18,463 bases of DNA from RGIG995 sp045542115. GTDB lineage: Bacteria; Bacillota; Clostridia; Oscillospirales; UBA644. The stretch covers positions 1-18,463 of the forward strand of contig JAZQKK010000013.1 of the NCBI GenBank assembly GCA_045542115.1, given 5' to 3'. Shown piece by piece: positions 6,263 through 15,008 of this stretch; position 1 is the first letter of the stretch; each line of letters starts with the position of its first letter. Position numbers and translations under genes: made by a program. The notes below the pieces were generated by a model. It saw nothing but the letters and a program-made list of their open reading frames with translations. It ran no database searches and was not told the origin of the DNA.

Positions 6263-7489
6263 ATGGAGAAGAAAGACATCAAAAAAGTCGTTCTCGCCTA
6301 TTCCGGCGGATTGGACACTTCTATCATCATTCCTTGGTTGAAAGAAAATTACAACAACTGTGAAGTTATTGCCGTGGCCGGGAACGTAGGTCAGGCAGAT
6401 GAATTGGACGGTCTGGAAGAAAAGGCCATCAAGACCGGGGCAAGCAAACTTATCGTAGCCGATTTGGTGGACGAAATGGTGGATGAAATCATCATCCCCT
6501 CGGTGAAAATGGGCGCAAAATACGAAACCTATCTTTTGGGCACCGCTTTTGCCCGCCCTGTGATTGGGAAGCGGCTGGCGGAAATCGCCGTTGCCGAAGG
6601 AGCCGACGCCATCTGTCACGGTTGCACCGGGAAGGGCAACGACCAGGTTCGGTTTGAACTTGCCATCAAGCGTTTTGCTCCCGATATGAAAATCATCGCC
6701 CCCTGGCGGGAATGGGATATCAAATCCCGGGACGAAGAAATCGACTATGCGGAAGCCCACAACGTTCCCTTAAAGATCAGCCGGGAAACCAATTATTCCA
6801 AGGATAAGAACCTGTGGCATCTGTCCCACGAAGGACTGGATCTGGAAGACCCCGCCAACGAACCGGATTACGACAAGCCCGGATTCTTGGAAATGGGCAT
6901 CTCTCCGATGCAGGCTCCCGACGCTCCCACTTACGTAACGCTGGACTTTGAAGCCGGTGCTCCCGTTGCCATCAATGGCGAAAAAATGAAGGCTTCCAAG
7001 ATTATTGCCAAACTCAACGAATTGGGCGGCGCTAACGGCATTGGCATTATCGACATTGTGGAAAACCGCTTGGTAGGGATGAAGGACCGCGGGGTCTACG
7101 AAACCCCCGGCGGAACCATTCTATACTTTGCCCACGACCAACTGGAAATGCTGACCGTGGATAAAGACACGCTGCATCTGAAACAGAAATTGGCAGTGGA
7201 TTATGCCGACCTTATTTACAACGGCAAGTGGTACTCTCCTTTGCAGGAAGCATTGACCGCCTTTGCCAACGAATCCAACAAGTACGTGACCGGTACGGTG
7301 AAATTGAAGTTGTACAAAGGCAACATCATCCCCGCCGGTATGACCTCTCCCTACTCCCTGTACTCCGAAGATTTGGCCACCTTTGACGAATCGGATTACG
7401 ACCAAAAAGACGCTCAGGGCTTCATCAATCTGTGGGGTCTTCCCACCAAAGTCCAGGCGATGCGGGATGCAAAAATCAAAAACGACTAA
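6263..7489 (+). CDS. argG: Argininosuccinate synthase
   Basis: This enzyme joins citrulline and aspartate using ATP to make argininosuccinate, the penultimate step of arginine synthesis, in the cytoplasm. The 408-residue protein opens with the ATP pyrophosphatase P-loop AYSGGLDTS (12-20). It also has the family segments CHGCTGKGNDQVRFEL, the APWREW motif and the C-terminal SPYSLYSEDL region. Length is typical. The ATG at 6263 is chosen for its GGAGGT site 7 bases upstream; an upstream in-frame TTG at 6236 lies too close to the transcription start. It is followed after 12 bases by argH, so the two final pathway steps are co-transcribed. Other arg genes are absent from the window. Confidence 0.97.
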   Translation: MEKKDIKKVVLAYSGGLDTSIIIPWLKENYNNCEVIAVAGNVGQADELDGLEEKAIKTGASKLIVADLVDEMVDEIIIPSVKMGAKYETYLLGTAFARPVIGKRLAEIAVAEGADAICHGCTGKGNDQVRFELAIKRFAPDMKIIAPWREWDIKSRDEEIDYAEAHNVPLKISRETNYSKDKNLWHLSHEGLDLEDPANEPDYDKPGFLEMGISPMQAPDAPTYVTLDFEAGAPVAINGEKMKASKIIAKLNELGGANGIGIIDIVENRLVGMKDRGVYETPGGTILYFAHDQLEMLTVDKDTLHLKQKLAVDYADLIYNGKWYSPLQEALTAFANESNKYVTGTVKLKLYKGNIIPAGMTSPYSLYSEDLATFDESDYDQKDAQGFINLWGLPTKVQAMRDAKIKND

Positions 7490-7501
7490 TTCGAGGTAAC
7501 T

Positions 7502-8866
7502 ATGGATAAGATGTGGGCCGGGCGGTTTACCAAACCCTCGGACAAATTGGCAGACGATTTCAACTCGTCTCTTCCCTTCGATTGCCGGATGTACGCTCAG
7601 GATATCCGGGGCAGTATGGCCCACGCGGCAATGCTAGGAGCGCAGGGCATTATCTCTCAGACCGATGCAGATACCATTATCGCCGGATTGGAAGGGATTC
7701 TTCACGATTTGGATTGCGGAACTTTGGAATTCGACTATTCTTGCGAAGATATTCATATGTTCGTAGAACAGGTCCTGACCCAACGTATCGGGGATACGGG
7801 GAAACGCCTCCACACCGCCCGGTCGAGAAACGACCAAGTAGCGGTGGACCTTCGGATGTATCTGCGAGATGAGTGTGAAACGATTCTTCAACTGCTAAAA
7901 GAGTTGATTGGTGCGATCACCGAACAGGCCGAAGCCCATCAAAACACGATTCTTCCCGGTTATACCCATCTGCAACGGGCACAACCCATCGTATTCGGTC
8001 ACCATTTGGCGGCCTACGGAATGATGCTTGCAAGAGACATCGGCAGAATCACCGACACGATGAAGCGGATGAATATTTCTCCCCTGGGTTGCTGTGCTTT
8101 GGCGGGAACGACCTATCCCGTTGACCGGGTGGCCACGGCAAACGCCTTGGGCTTCGACGCCCCCTGTATCAACAGTCTGGACGGGGTCTCCGACCGGGAT
8201 TACTGTGTGGAACTGCTCTCTGCATTAGCTTTGATTATGACGCACCTTTCCCGGTTCTCCGAAGAAATTATCCTTTGGTCCTCCTGGGAATTCCGCTTTG
8301 TGGAATTGGACGACGCTTACACCACCGGTTCCAGCATTATGCCCCAAAAGAAAAATTCCGATATGGCGGAATTGGTCCGGGGAAAGACCGGCCGGGTGTA
8401 CGGAGATTTGATGGGGATGTTGACGGTATTGAAGGGGCTTCCCTTAGCATACAACAAAGATATGCAGGAAGACAAGGAATGTATCTTCGACGCCGTAGAC
8501 ACAGCAAAGAAGTGTCTGGAAATCTTTATCCCGATGATCCGCACGATGAACGTAAATCAAGACCAGATGTATCGGGCGGCCCAAGAAGGCTTTATCAACG
8601 CCACCGACCTTGCCGACTACTTGGTCCGCAAGGGTCTCCCCTTCCGCACAGCGTACAAAATCGTAGGACAAATCGTAGGACATTGCATCCAAACCAATCA
8701 GGTACCCGATGAAATGCCCCTGGAAGAATACAAGACCTTCTCCGGCTTGTTCGACAAGGATCTGTACGACGAAATCAGCTTGGAGACCTGCGTGAAAAAA
8801 CGCACTTCCCAAGGTGCCCCCGGAGCAATGGCGGAACAAATCGCCTATCTGAAACAATTTCATTAA
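7502..8866 (+). CDS. argH: Argininosuccinate lyase
   Basis: The enzyme splits argininosuccinate into arginine and fumarate, the last step of arginine synthesis. The 454-residue protein belongs to the fumarase/aspartase superfamily and carries its signature loop GSSIMPQKKN at 276-285, with the catalytic serine in the GSS stretch. HTARSRNDQVAVD and GYTHLQRAQP are the other two conserved active-site segments. The N-terminus MWAGRFTKPSD is typical. A GAGGT ribosome site sits in the 12-base gap after argG. The unit ends at the perfect hairpin at 8871. The members of this family work as tetramers with composite active sites. Confidence 0.97.
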   Translation: MDKMWAGRFTKPSDKLADDFNSSLPFDCRMYAQDIRGSMAHAAMLGAQGIISQTDADTIIAGLEGILHDLDCGTLEFDYSCEDIHMFVEQVLTQRIGDTGKRLHTARSRNDQVAVDLRMYLRDECETILQLLKELIGAITEQAEAHQNTILPGYTHLQRAQPIVFGHHLAAYGMMLARDIGRITDTMKRMNISPLGCCALAGTTYPVDRVATANALGFDAPCINSLDGVSDRDYCVELLSALALIMTHLSRFSEEIILWSSWEFRFVELDDAYTTGSSIMPQKKNSDMAELVRGKTGRVYGDLMGMLTVLKGLPLAYNKDMQEDKECIFDAVDTAKKCLEIFIPMIRTMNVNQDQMYRAAQEGFINATDLADYLVRKGLPFRTAYKIVGQIVGHCIQTNQVPDEMPLEEYKTFSGLFDKDLYDEISLETCVKKRTSQGAPGAMAEQIAYLKQFH

Positions 8867-8870
8867 AATA

Positions 8871-8898
8871 AAAATCCCGGCAAATGCCGGGATTTTTT
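8871..8898. terminator. Bidirectional intrinsic terminator between argH and the convergent gene
   Basis: A perfect stem (aaaatcccggca / tgccgggatttt, 2-base nominal loop) has T-runs on both strands. It can end argGH on the plus strand and the minus-strand gene whose stop codon begins directly at 8899. Confidence 0.9.
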
Positions 8899-9915
8899 CT
8901 ACTCATTTTTCTTTTTTATAAAAACCGGAACGATCATACACGTTAAGGCAATGAGAGAAACTCCGAGACAAACGAGAATCTCAACGGAGATTCCTCGCTT
9001 TTCTTCGGTGACACCGTGGGTTTTTGAATCAACGGAATCGGTCGTTTCCCCAGAAGAGGGGTGAGAGGGATTTTTTTGTTCCTCAAAACAGGCACGAATC
9101 TGCTCTGCATTTTCTCCCTGTACCATCTGAGTGGACTCCCAATAATATCCCCCTGCGCCGTTCGCCCGAAACGTATGTTTATACAGAGGAAGATGCTCAT
9201 CCACCATCCCGCTCCGCAACAGGTCTTCCTCGCTCCACGTCAGGGATGCATAATAAGGAGTACCTTGACCGGTCATCTTCATTTCACTGTCCCGGTACAT
9301 CTTAAAAATACCGTCGGAAGAAACTGAGGCACTTTGATATCCACCATAGCGTAGATATAACGTTACCGTCCCGTCCGCCTCTTCTGCCTTTTCAAAAGAA
9401 GCGTAAACGGAAGCAGAGTCAACGCCGCCACCAAAGGGACAAGGAAGATATTCGTAATGGTCGGTGGCCGCATCATAGCGAAACTGGTCCCCATAATTGG
9501 TGAAATAATTTTTGTATCGAAACGATTCAAAGGTCCCGGGGCCAAAGGTTTCTTCGTAGACCCGCTTCACCTCCGAAACCGGAGCGACGGTGACATCGGG
9601 ATTATTCTCCCATTCCGGATTGTTGGAACTGTATTTCGGTTTGGTAAAAACACCGGCGTCAAACAATTCCTGAATCAAAACCCCTTCCGGCCCGCAACCC
9701 CAATCGCCGTAGTCTACGGTTTGAGCGGTTACCACGTGCTCGGAGTGATAAGCTCCGTCGGGGATAATCGTATATAATTCCAAATATTCCTCCGGAAGGT
9801 TCGAAATCTGATTCATCTGAATCCACGTCTGCACGTCTGTCACGGCGAAAGCCTGCAAGGAGCAGAAACACCCAAACAGCAAAATCAACAAAACCAAAAA
9901 AACCTTTTTTCCCAT
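8899..9915 (-). CDS. Secreted membrane-anchored protein of unknown function
   Basis: I do not recognise this 338-residue protein. It has an N-terminal signal peptide with a likely AFA cleavage site near residue 24. The signal also contains LFGC at 13-16, which is a poor lipobox. A middle domain rich in aromatic residues and glycine carries many YGG/YY segments. Past a Ser/Thr/Glu-rich spacer lies a single C-terminal transmembrane helix (about 310-332) followed by KKKNE. So it is probably exposed on the outer face of the membrane and tethered at its C-terminus. No catalytic motif is visible. The ATG at 9915 has an AAGGTG site 7 bases upstream and a strong promoter at 9963. It is monocistronic. 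Confidence 0.75.
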   Translation of the reverse strand: MGKKVFLVLLILLFGCFCSLQAFAVTDVQTWIQMNQISNLPEEYLELYTIIPDGAYHSEHVVTAQTVDYGDWGCGPEGVLIQELFDAGVFTKPKYSSNNPEWENNPDVTVAPVSEVKRVYEETFGPGTFESFRYKNYFTNYGDQFRYDAATDHYEYLPCPFGGGVDSASVYASFEKAEEADGTVTLYLRYGGYQSASVSSDGIFKMYRDSEMKMTGQGTPYYASLTWSEEDLLRSGMVDEHLPLYKHTFRANGAGGYYWESTQMVQGENAEQIRACFEEQKNPSHPSSGETTDSVDSKTHGVTEEKRGISVEILVCLGVSLIALTCMIVPVFIKKKNE

Positions 9916-9962
9916 TCAATCACCTTCTTTTTTTGAATTTCAAGAATCACCTCTGTATTTTT

Positions 9963-9991
9963 ATTATATCATAAAAGGAAACACCTGTCAA
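9963..9991 (-). promoter_or_regulatory. Sigma-A promoter of the unknown secreted-protein gene
   Basis: Minus-strand TTGACA (9986-9991), 17-base spacer and TATAAT (9963-9968), with TATGA before the -10 (extended). Divergent from the nagB promoter; nothing else is evident in the 78 bases between them. Confidence 0.85.
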
Positions 9992-10069
9992 TCCGCGGTT
10001 TTACCCCCTCTTTGCAATCACAACAGAACAAACTGACGCAATTTGTCCATATGACGGGCGGAAAATGAA

Positions 10070-10098
10070 TTGACAAGACGGAAAACCTGTGTTATAAT
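10070..10098 (+). promoter_or_regulatory. Sigma-A promoter of nagB
   Basis: TTGACA (10070-10075), 17-base spacer and TATAAT (10093-10098) with TGTGT upstream of the -10. The leader is about 43 bases and ends with a GGAGGA ribosome site at 10136. No operator is obvious. Confidence 0.85.
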
Positions 10099-10147
10099 AT
10101 AACACAGAAAAATTCTGCATTGCAGTAACATATCGGAGGATGAAACA

Positions 10148-10870
10148 ATGAAAGTCATCGTAACGAAAGACTACGCCGAAATGTCTGCCGTAGCGGCAGA
10201 ACTGGTAACCAAGCAAATCAACGAAAAGCCTGACTGCGTTTTGGGATTGGCCACCGGCTCTACCCCCGAAGGAATGTACGCAGACCTTATCAAGGCAAAC
10301 AAAGAAGGCAAGGTGGACTTTGCCGCTGTCAAAACCGTGAACTTAGACGAATACTATCCCATCAAACCCGACAACGACCAAAGCTATCGCTATTTTATGA
10401 ACGACAAACTGTTTAACCACGTCAACATCGACAAGGCAAACACCAACGTTCCCGACGGGATGGCCAAAGACGCCGCCGCAGAAGGAGCACGTTACGATAA
10501 AATCATTGCCGACCTGGGTGGCATTGACCTGCAAATTCTGGGCATCGGCCAAAACGGTCATATCGGATTTAACGAACCCGACGACGAATTGGTCGCCGGA
10601 ACCCATCTTGCAGACCTGACCGACGACACCATCAAAGTCAACTCCCGGTTCTTCGCCTCCATTGACGAAGTTCCCAAGCAAGCCTTCTCGATGGGGATCG
10701 GAAGCATTTTCTGTGCCCGGAACATCGTCATTATGGCCAGCGGTGCCAACAAGCACAACGCCGTAATGAAAATGCTTCAAGGCAACATCACTACCCACTG
10801 CCCCGCTACCCTTTTGAGACTGCACCCCAACGTCACCGTCATCTGCGACCAAGCCGCATACAACGGTTGA
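10148..10870 (+). CDS. nagB: Glucosamine-6-phosphate deaminase
   Basis: NagB converts glucosamine 6-phosphate to fructose 6-phosphate and ammonia, linking amino-sugar (including peptidoglycan) breakdown to glycolysis. The 240-residue protein shows the phosphate-binding LATGSTP loop (34-40), NLDEYYP with D67 as the likely catalytic acid/base, and GIGQNGHIGFNEP (132-144) with the catalytic histidine H138 and E143. Length matches the short, non-allosteric Bacillota form; the C-terminal extension of the allosteric E. coli enzyme is missing. Start: GGAGGA seven bases before the ATG. It is monocistronic, with no nagA or transporter next to it, so regulation by a NagR-type repressor cannot be judged. 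Confidence 0.95.
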   Translation: MKVIVTKDYAEMSAVAAELVTKQINEKPDCVLGLATGSTPEGMYADLIKANKEGKVDFAAVKTVNLDEYYPIKPDNDQSYRYFMNDKLFNHVNIDKANTNVPDGMAKDAAAEGARYDKIIADLGGIDLQILGIGQNGHIGFNEPDDELVAGTHLADLTDDTIKVNSRFFASIDEVPKQAFSMGIGSIFCARNIVIMASGANKHNAVMKMLQGNITTHCPATLLRLHPNVTVICDQAAYNG

Positions 10871-10889
10871 TTGCTTCGATGAAATTATG

Positions 10890-10918
10890 GGAGAGAATCT
10901 GTGAATTCTCTCCTTTTT
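10890..10918 (+). terminator. Intrinsic terminator after nagB
   Basis: A 9-bp perfect stem (ggagagaat / attctctcc) with a 6-base loop and five T. Confidence 0.88.
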
Positions 10919-10972
10919 CTTGTATAATTGTAGCAAAATTGAAACAACTTCTTGAATTCCTTTCAGAAAGAC

Positions 10973-11001
10973 TTGACAATAAGATAGGATTTGAGTATAA
11001 T
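10973..11001 (+). promoter_or_regulatory. Sigma-A promoter of the mgtC-mgtC-femAB-femAB operon
   Basis: TTGACA (10973-10978), 17-base spacer and TATAAT (10996-11001); no TG extension. No other promoter or terminator is apparent before 14970, so it probably drives all four genes. Confidence 0.82.
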
Positions 11002-11038
11002 ATTATAATATTTATAAGGTAGAAAGGCGGTGAGGCGA

Positions 11039-11695
11039 TTGTCCTTACAAATCGAGCTGATGCTTCGGATTTTGCTGGCGGCAGCCTGCGGTTTAGCCAT
11101 TGGATTTGAACGGGGCTTTCGGCGAAAAGAAGCCGGTCAGCGAACCCATTGCGTTATCGCCATCGGGGCTTGCACCTTTATGATTCTTTCTGCCTACGCT
11201 TTTCTGGATTTTCCAGGCAACCTGGATCTGACCCAAATCGCCTGCCAAATCGTCTGCGGTCTTGGGTTTCTGGGGGTAGGAATCATTTACAAGAGTGAAA
11301 CCTTCGGAATCTCCGGCCTTTCCACCGCTACCGGCCTTTGGACAACCGCTGCCATCGGAATGGCTTGCGGTATCGGGATGTATGCACTGGCGGTGTTTGT
11401 GACTGCTTTCCTCATTTTGTTCCACGTGATTCTGAACGTCAACCATATGGAATCCTTTGGGTACACCATTCAGACCGTCACGATAGAAGTGGACAGTATG
11501 GAAGTGCTCCGGCCACTGCTCCGGAAAAAGAAAAATCTTTACCGGGCAAGGTTATTGTCTTACGAATACACCCGAAACGAAGACCGGGGAACCATCACCG
11601 TAGCCTTCCGATTCCGGATGCTGGGGTCGGTTCCGCTGAAAGATATCTTGCAATTTGTCCGGGAACACGAGGGAATCCGGAATTTGTCGATTTAA
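11039..11695 (+). CDS. MgtC/SapB-family membrane protein (first copy)
   Basis: The 218-residue protein has the MgtC/SapB pattern: a short N-terminal helix, G-[FL]-ER (residues 22-25), the R-T-H element in EAGQRTHCVIAIGA (31-44), a gate-like glycine-rich helix GLGFLGVGIIYK, a STATGLWTTAAIGMACGIG helix and a cytoplasmic C-terminal domain from about 135. MgtC proteins affect survival under low magnesium and modulate ATP synthase or transporters in pathogens; the function in Clostridia is unclear. The TTG at 11039 is preferred, as AAAGGCGGTGA lies at ideal distance; a GTG at 11030 would overlap that site. It is followed 15 bases later by a paralogue. Confidence 0.85.
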   Translation: MSLQIELMLRILLAAACGLAIGFERGFRRKEAGQRTHCVIAIGACTFMILSAYAFLDFPGNLDLTQIACQIVCGLGFLGVGIIYKSETFGISGLSTATGLWTTAAIGMACGIGMYALAVFVTAFLILFHVILNVNHMESFGYTIQTVTIEVDSMEVLRPLLRKKKNLYRARLLSYEYTRNEDRGTITVAFRFRMLGSVPLKDILQFVREHEGIRNLSI

Positions 11696-11710
11696 GGGGG
11701 AAACAACGTT

Positions 11711-12430
11711 ATGGAACAAATCATTACCGCTATTCTGGAATTTTTTGCAGCCCACCCGCTGCTGACGTACTTAGTCCGGATTTTGGCCGCGGCTTTGTGC
11801 GGTGCTGTAATCGGATTGGAACGGACCAAGCGTTCCAAGGAAGCAGGAATTCGTACCCACTGCATCATTGCCGTGGGGGCGGCGTTGATTATGATCATCT
11901 CCAAATACGGCTTTGCGGACTTGGTCAGCCAGGCCGGAGCCTTTACCGAAGGAACGAGGGGCGCCGACCCGGGAAGAATTGCCGCCCAGGTCGTTACCGG
12001 CATCTCCTTCTTGGGTGCTGGCGTTATCTTTAAAAACGGGAGCACCGCCAAAGGACTGACCACCGCCGCCGGTATCTGGGCAATGGCCGCCGTGGGGATG
12101 GCTTGCGGTACGGGAATGTACGGCGTGGCGTTTTTGGTCACGGCGGTCATTCTCATCATTCAATTGGTAATGCACCGGTTCAGCGTGGGCAACGACGCCT
12201 ACTCCAACAGCGAAATCCGCATTACCCTGGTAGACACTCCGGAAATCCGCAAGGCATTGAAAGAAAAACAAAAAGAATTGGGAATCACCGTAATTTCCTC
12301 CCGGATTACTGCCTGTGATAACAACACGCTGAATATGATTCTCCAAGTTCGGCTCAAACAAACCATTCCCTTCTCCGACGTGGTGGCGTTTATGGACCAG
12401 CACCCGGAAATCAAATCGCTCAGCGTATAA
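11711..12430 (+). CDS. MgtC/SapB-family membrane protein (second copy)
   Basis: This 239-residue paralogue of the preceding gene shares the GLER element (35-38), EAGIRTHCIIAVGA (residues 44-57) and the TTAAGIWAMAAVGMACGTGMYG helix, then a soluble C-terminal domain. It is longer than the first copy mainly at the N-terminus and in the loop AGAFTEGTRGADPGRIAAQV, which is absent or shorter in copy one. The ATG at 11711 has an AGGGGG site about 12 bases upstream. The tandem arrangement suggests either a hetero-oligomer or divergence after duplication. The downstream FemAB-type genes start 21 bases after its stop. Confidence 0.87.
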   Translation: MEQIITAILEFFAAHPLLTYLVRILAAALCGAVIGLERTKRSKEAGIRTHCIIAVGAALIMIISKYGFADLVSQAGAFTEGTRGADPGRIAAQVVTGISFLGAGVIFKNGSTAKGLTTAAGIWAMAAVGMACGTGMYGVAFLVTAVILIIQLVMHRFSVGNDAYSNSEIRITLVDTPEIRKALKEKQKELGITVISSRITACDNNTLNMILQVRLKQTIPFSDVVAFMDQHPEIKSLSV

Positions 12431-12451
12431 GAGGTAAAACAAGAGGACCGT

Positions 12452-13717
12452 ATGGAATTTTGTGTATTGACCAAAGAAGAATACCGCGTATTTTTCAACT
12501 CCCATCCCCAGGCATCCTTTATGCAGACGGTAGAACTGTCGGAATTAAAAAAAGAATACGGCAGCATCCCCCATTTTGTGGGCGTGAAGCGAGAAGGAAC
12601 CGTAGTTGCCGGGGGAATGCTTCTGGAAGACAAAACCATATTGGGTCAAAAGGAATTTTACGCCCCTCGGGGTCTGTTGGTAGACTATCACAACAAGGAA
12701 TTGCTCTCCTTTTTTGTAAAAGAATTAAAGAACTATATCAAAAAGCAGGGCGGCTTTATCCTGATCATCGACCCGAACGTACTGTATCGAGTCCGCACCC
12801 CGGAAGGAGAAATCATCCCCGAAAACATCCCCGACGACGAATCGGTGAACAATCTGCTTTCCCTGGGATTTAAACATTTTGGGTTTAATATCTATCTGGA
12901 CGCTCTGCAAGTACGTTGGTGCTGTCATCTCCCCCTGGACGAGGATTACGAAACGAAAAAGGCAAAGTTTTCCAAGCAGACCCGGAAAAACATCAACTCC
13001 TGCGTAAAAAAGGGATTGATGGTCCGGGAAGGTACGATGGAAGACCTGGAAGTGATGACCGAAATTTTCGAAACTACCGCCAAACGCCGGGATTTTTTCA
13101 GTCGAAGCCTTTCCTATTACCGCAAAATGTACCGGCATATGAAGGATCTGATGACCATCTACATCGCCTATCTTGACCCGGACGTCTACTGCGCTCACAC
13201 GGCAGACTTATTACAGACTGCCAAGACGGAAGTGCTCAATCTGGAAGCAAAAATGGCGAAGCAAGCCACTGGCGATACCCTGGCCCGGAAATTGGAACAG
13301 GCCCGTGCCCAGGTGGAAAAATACGAAAAAGAATGGGAGAAAGCTCAGACCTTTAAAGCCGAAAACCCCGACGGAAAAGCCGTGGGATGTCTGCTTTCTA
13401 TCCGCAGCGGGAAGGAATATTTAACGCTGACCAGCGGCGTTTTGATGGAATATCGGTCCTTTACCCCCAAATATCTGATGTATGAACATCACATCAAAGA
13501 AGCATATAAAGAAGGCTTTGAATCCTGTAATTTCTATGGCATTGCCGGAGATTTTAATCCGGACAATGAATATTACGGAATTTACGAATTTAAACGGGGA
13601 TTCCGTCCCAACGTTACGGAATATATCGGGCAGTTTGAATTGCAGACCGGTTGGTTCTACCCCGTTTACAAGTGTTTGAAAAAGGTGAAAGGATGGTTAC
13701 GCCGTGTCTCTCATTGA
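12452..13717 (+). CDS. FemAB/FemX-type aminoacyl-tRNA-dependent peptidoglycan ligase (first)
   Basis: The FemABX family uses aminoacyl-tRNAs to add the amino acids that form interpeptide bridges on peptidoglycan precursors, at the inner face of the membrane. The 421-residue protein shows two GNAT-like halves: N-terminal HPQASFMQT and the APRGLLVDY substrate segment (71-79), and a second half with the family ending NFYGIAGDF (360-368) and EFKRGF (379-384). Between them a charged segment at about 251-300 (LEAKMAK...YEKEWEKA) is the antiparallel coiled-coil arm typical of Fem ligases. Length is typical. Its last 14 bases overlap the next gene. Which amino acid it uses (Gly, Ala or Ser) cannot be told. 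Confidence 0.9.
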   Translation: MEFCVLTKEEYRVFFNSHPQASFMQTVELSELKKEYGSIPHFVGVKREGTVVAGGMLLEDKTILGQKEFYAPRGLLVDYHNKELLSFFVKELKNYIKKQGGFILIIDPNVLYRVRTPEGEIIPENIPDDESVNNLLSLGFKHFGFNIYLDALQVRWCCHLPLDEDYETKKAKFSKQTRKNINSCVKKGLMVREGTMEDLEVMTEIFETTAKRRDFFSRSLSYYRKMYRHMKDLMTIYIAYLDPDVYCAHTADLLQTAKTEVLNLEAKMAKQATGDTLARKLEQARAQVEKYEKEWEKAQTFKAENPDGKAVGCLLSIRSGKEYLTLTSGVLMEYRSFTPKYLMYEHHIKEAYKEGFESCNFYGIAGDFNPDNEYYGIYEFKRGFRPNVTEYIGQFELQTGWFYPVYKCLKKVKGWLRRVSH

Positions 13718-14966
13718 ATTGGAACAAGGGGAATTTATCGCCTTTTCCCAAGCCCATCCCCTCGCCCTGTTTTTTCAGTCTCCCCATTGGCTGGAAGTGA
13801 AAAAACCCAACGGCTGGGCGGGAAAACTTCTGGGCTTGAAGGAAAACGGCGTTCTGGTTGCCGCTACGGCAATTTTGATAAAAAAGGTCTCCGGCATCGG
13901 AGTAAAATTTGCCTATGCCCCCCGGGGATTTTTGCTGGATTACGAAGAAGACGGACTTTTGGAACGCTTCACCGGGGCAATGAAAGACTATCTAAAACAA
14001 GAAGGAGTTGCCTTTTTGAAGGTCAATCCCTACGTGGATTATCAACTGCGGGATATTGACGGACAACCCCTGCCGGAAACCGCCAACGCCCGGCTGATGG
14101 AACGGTTTTTAAAACTGGGATATCAGCATCACGGTTTTTACGTGGATATGGACGACAAAACCGATTTGGAGCCCCGTTGGATTTCGGTTTTGGACCTGAC
14201 CGGAAAAACCATCGACGACGTTTACCAAGGAATGCGAAGCGGCACCAAATGGGGTGTCAACAACGCTCGAAAGAACTTTCTGACGGTGGTAGAAGCAGAC
14301 GAAAATAACATCCACGTCTTCAAAGAACTGATGCAGCACACCGCCGACCGCCGGGGATTTTTGGACCGTCCGCTTTCCTATTACCGGGAAATGTTCTCGG
14401 TACTACACCGGGCAAACGCGGCAAAAGTCCTGTACGTGGAAATCAATTTCAAAGAATTGCTGGCCCATACCCAAAAGCGGTTTGAGGACAATGCCGCGCG
14501 ATTGGAAAAAATTTCCCAAAACCCGAAAAAAGTCCGTCAGACCGCCGAAATAATGTCGGAACAGCCCACCCTGGAAAAGCGTATCGCCACGTTGAAAAAC
14601 GATATCGCAACCCACGGAGAGACCAAAATTATTGCCGGAGGCTGGTATATGCTCTACGGCAAGGAAGTGGTTTACCTGTTCGGGGCAAGCTACAAGCCCT
14701 TTATGCGGTATAATTCCCAGTACCTTCTCCAATACGAAATGATTGATTACGCCATCAGCAACGGCTACGAACGGTTCAATTTTTACGGTATCGACGGAAA
14801 CTTTTCGGAAGATTCCCCCAATTTTGGACTGTTTGATTTCAAGCGGGGATTCGGTGCCACCGTCCGGGAATTGATTGGGGAATTCGACTTGATTATCAGC
14901 AAGCCAAAATTCCTCCTCTACCGCTTCGCCCTGAAATGCTTCAATTTGTTACGGGGAAAGAAATAA
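13704..14966 (+). CDS. FemAB/FemX-type aminoacyl-tRNA-dependent peptidoglycan ligase (second)
   Basis: This 420-residue paralogue of the upstream ligase keeps the same plan: HPLALFFQSPHWLEVKK at the N-terminus, YAPRGFLLDY (71-80), a coiled-coil arm at about 240-305 and a C-terminal NFYGIDGNF ... DFKRGFG ending that matches the FemABX consensus more closely than the first copy (which has FKRGFR). GTG at 13704 is the chosen start, with AAAGGATGG about 8 bases upstream. Its 14-base overlap with the preceding gene suggests coupled translation. Two sequential Fem ligases fit stepwise building of a bridge of two or more residues. The operon ends at the terminator at 14970. Confidence 0.9.
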   Translation: MSLIELEQGEFIAFSQAHPLALFFQSPHWLEVKKPNGWAGKLLGLKENGVLVAATAILIKKVSGIGVKFAYAPRGFLLDYEEDGLLERFTGAMKDYLKQEGVAFLKVNPYVDYQLRDIDGQPLPETANARLMERFLKLGYQHHGFYVDMDDKTDLEPRWISVLDLTGKTIDDVYQGMRSGTKWGVNNARKNFLTVVEADENNIHVFKELMQHTADRRGFLDRPLSYYREMFSVLHRANAAKVLYVEINFKELLAHTQKRFEDNAARLEKISQNPKKVRQTAEIMSEQPTLEKRIATLKNDIATHGETKIIAGGWYMLYGKEVVYLFGASYKPFMRYNSQYLLQYEMIDYAISNGYERFNFYGIDGNFSEDSPNFGLFDFKRGFGATVRELIGEFDLIISKPKFLLYRFALKCFNLLRGKK

Positions 14967-14969
14967 AAA

Positions 14970-15004
14970 AATCCGCAGAAAATTCTCTGCGGATTCTTTT
15001 TTTT
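14970..15004. terminator. Bidirectional intrinsic terminator between the femAB operon and the lipoprotein gene
   Basis: A perfect 10-bp stem (14970-14979 with 14986-14995), 6-base loop, eight T on the plus strand after one C, and T-rich sequence on the minus strand as well. Confidence 0.9.
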
Positions 15005-15008
15005 CTCG

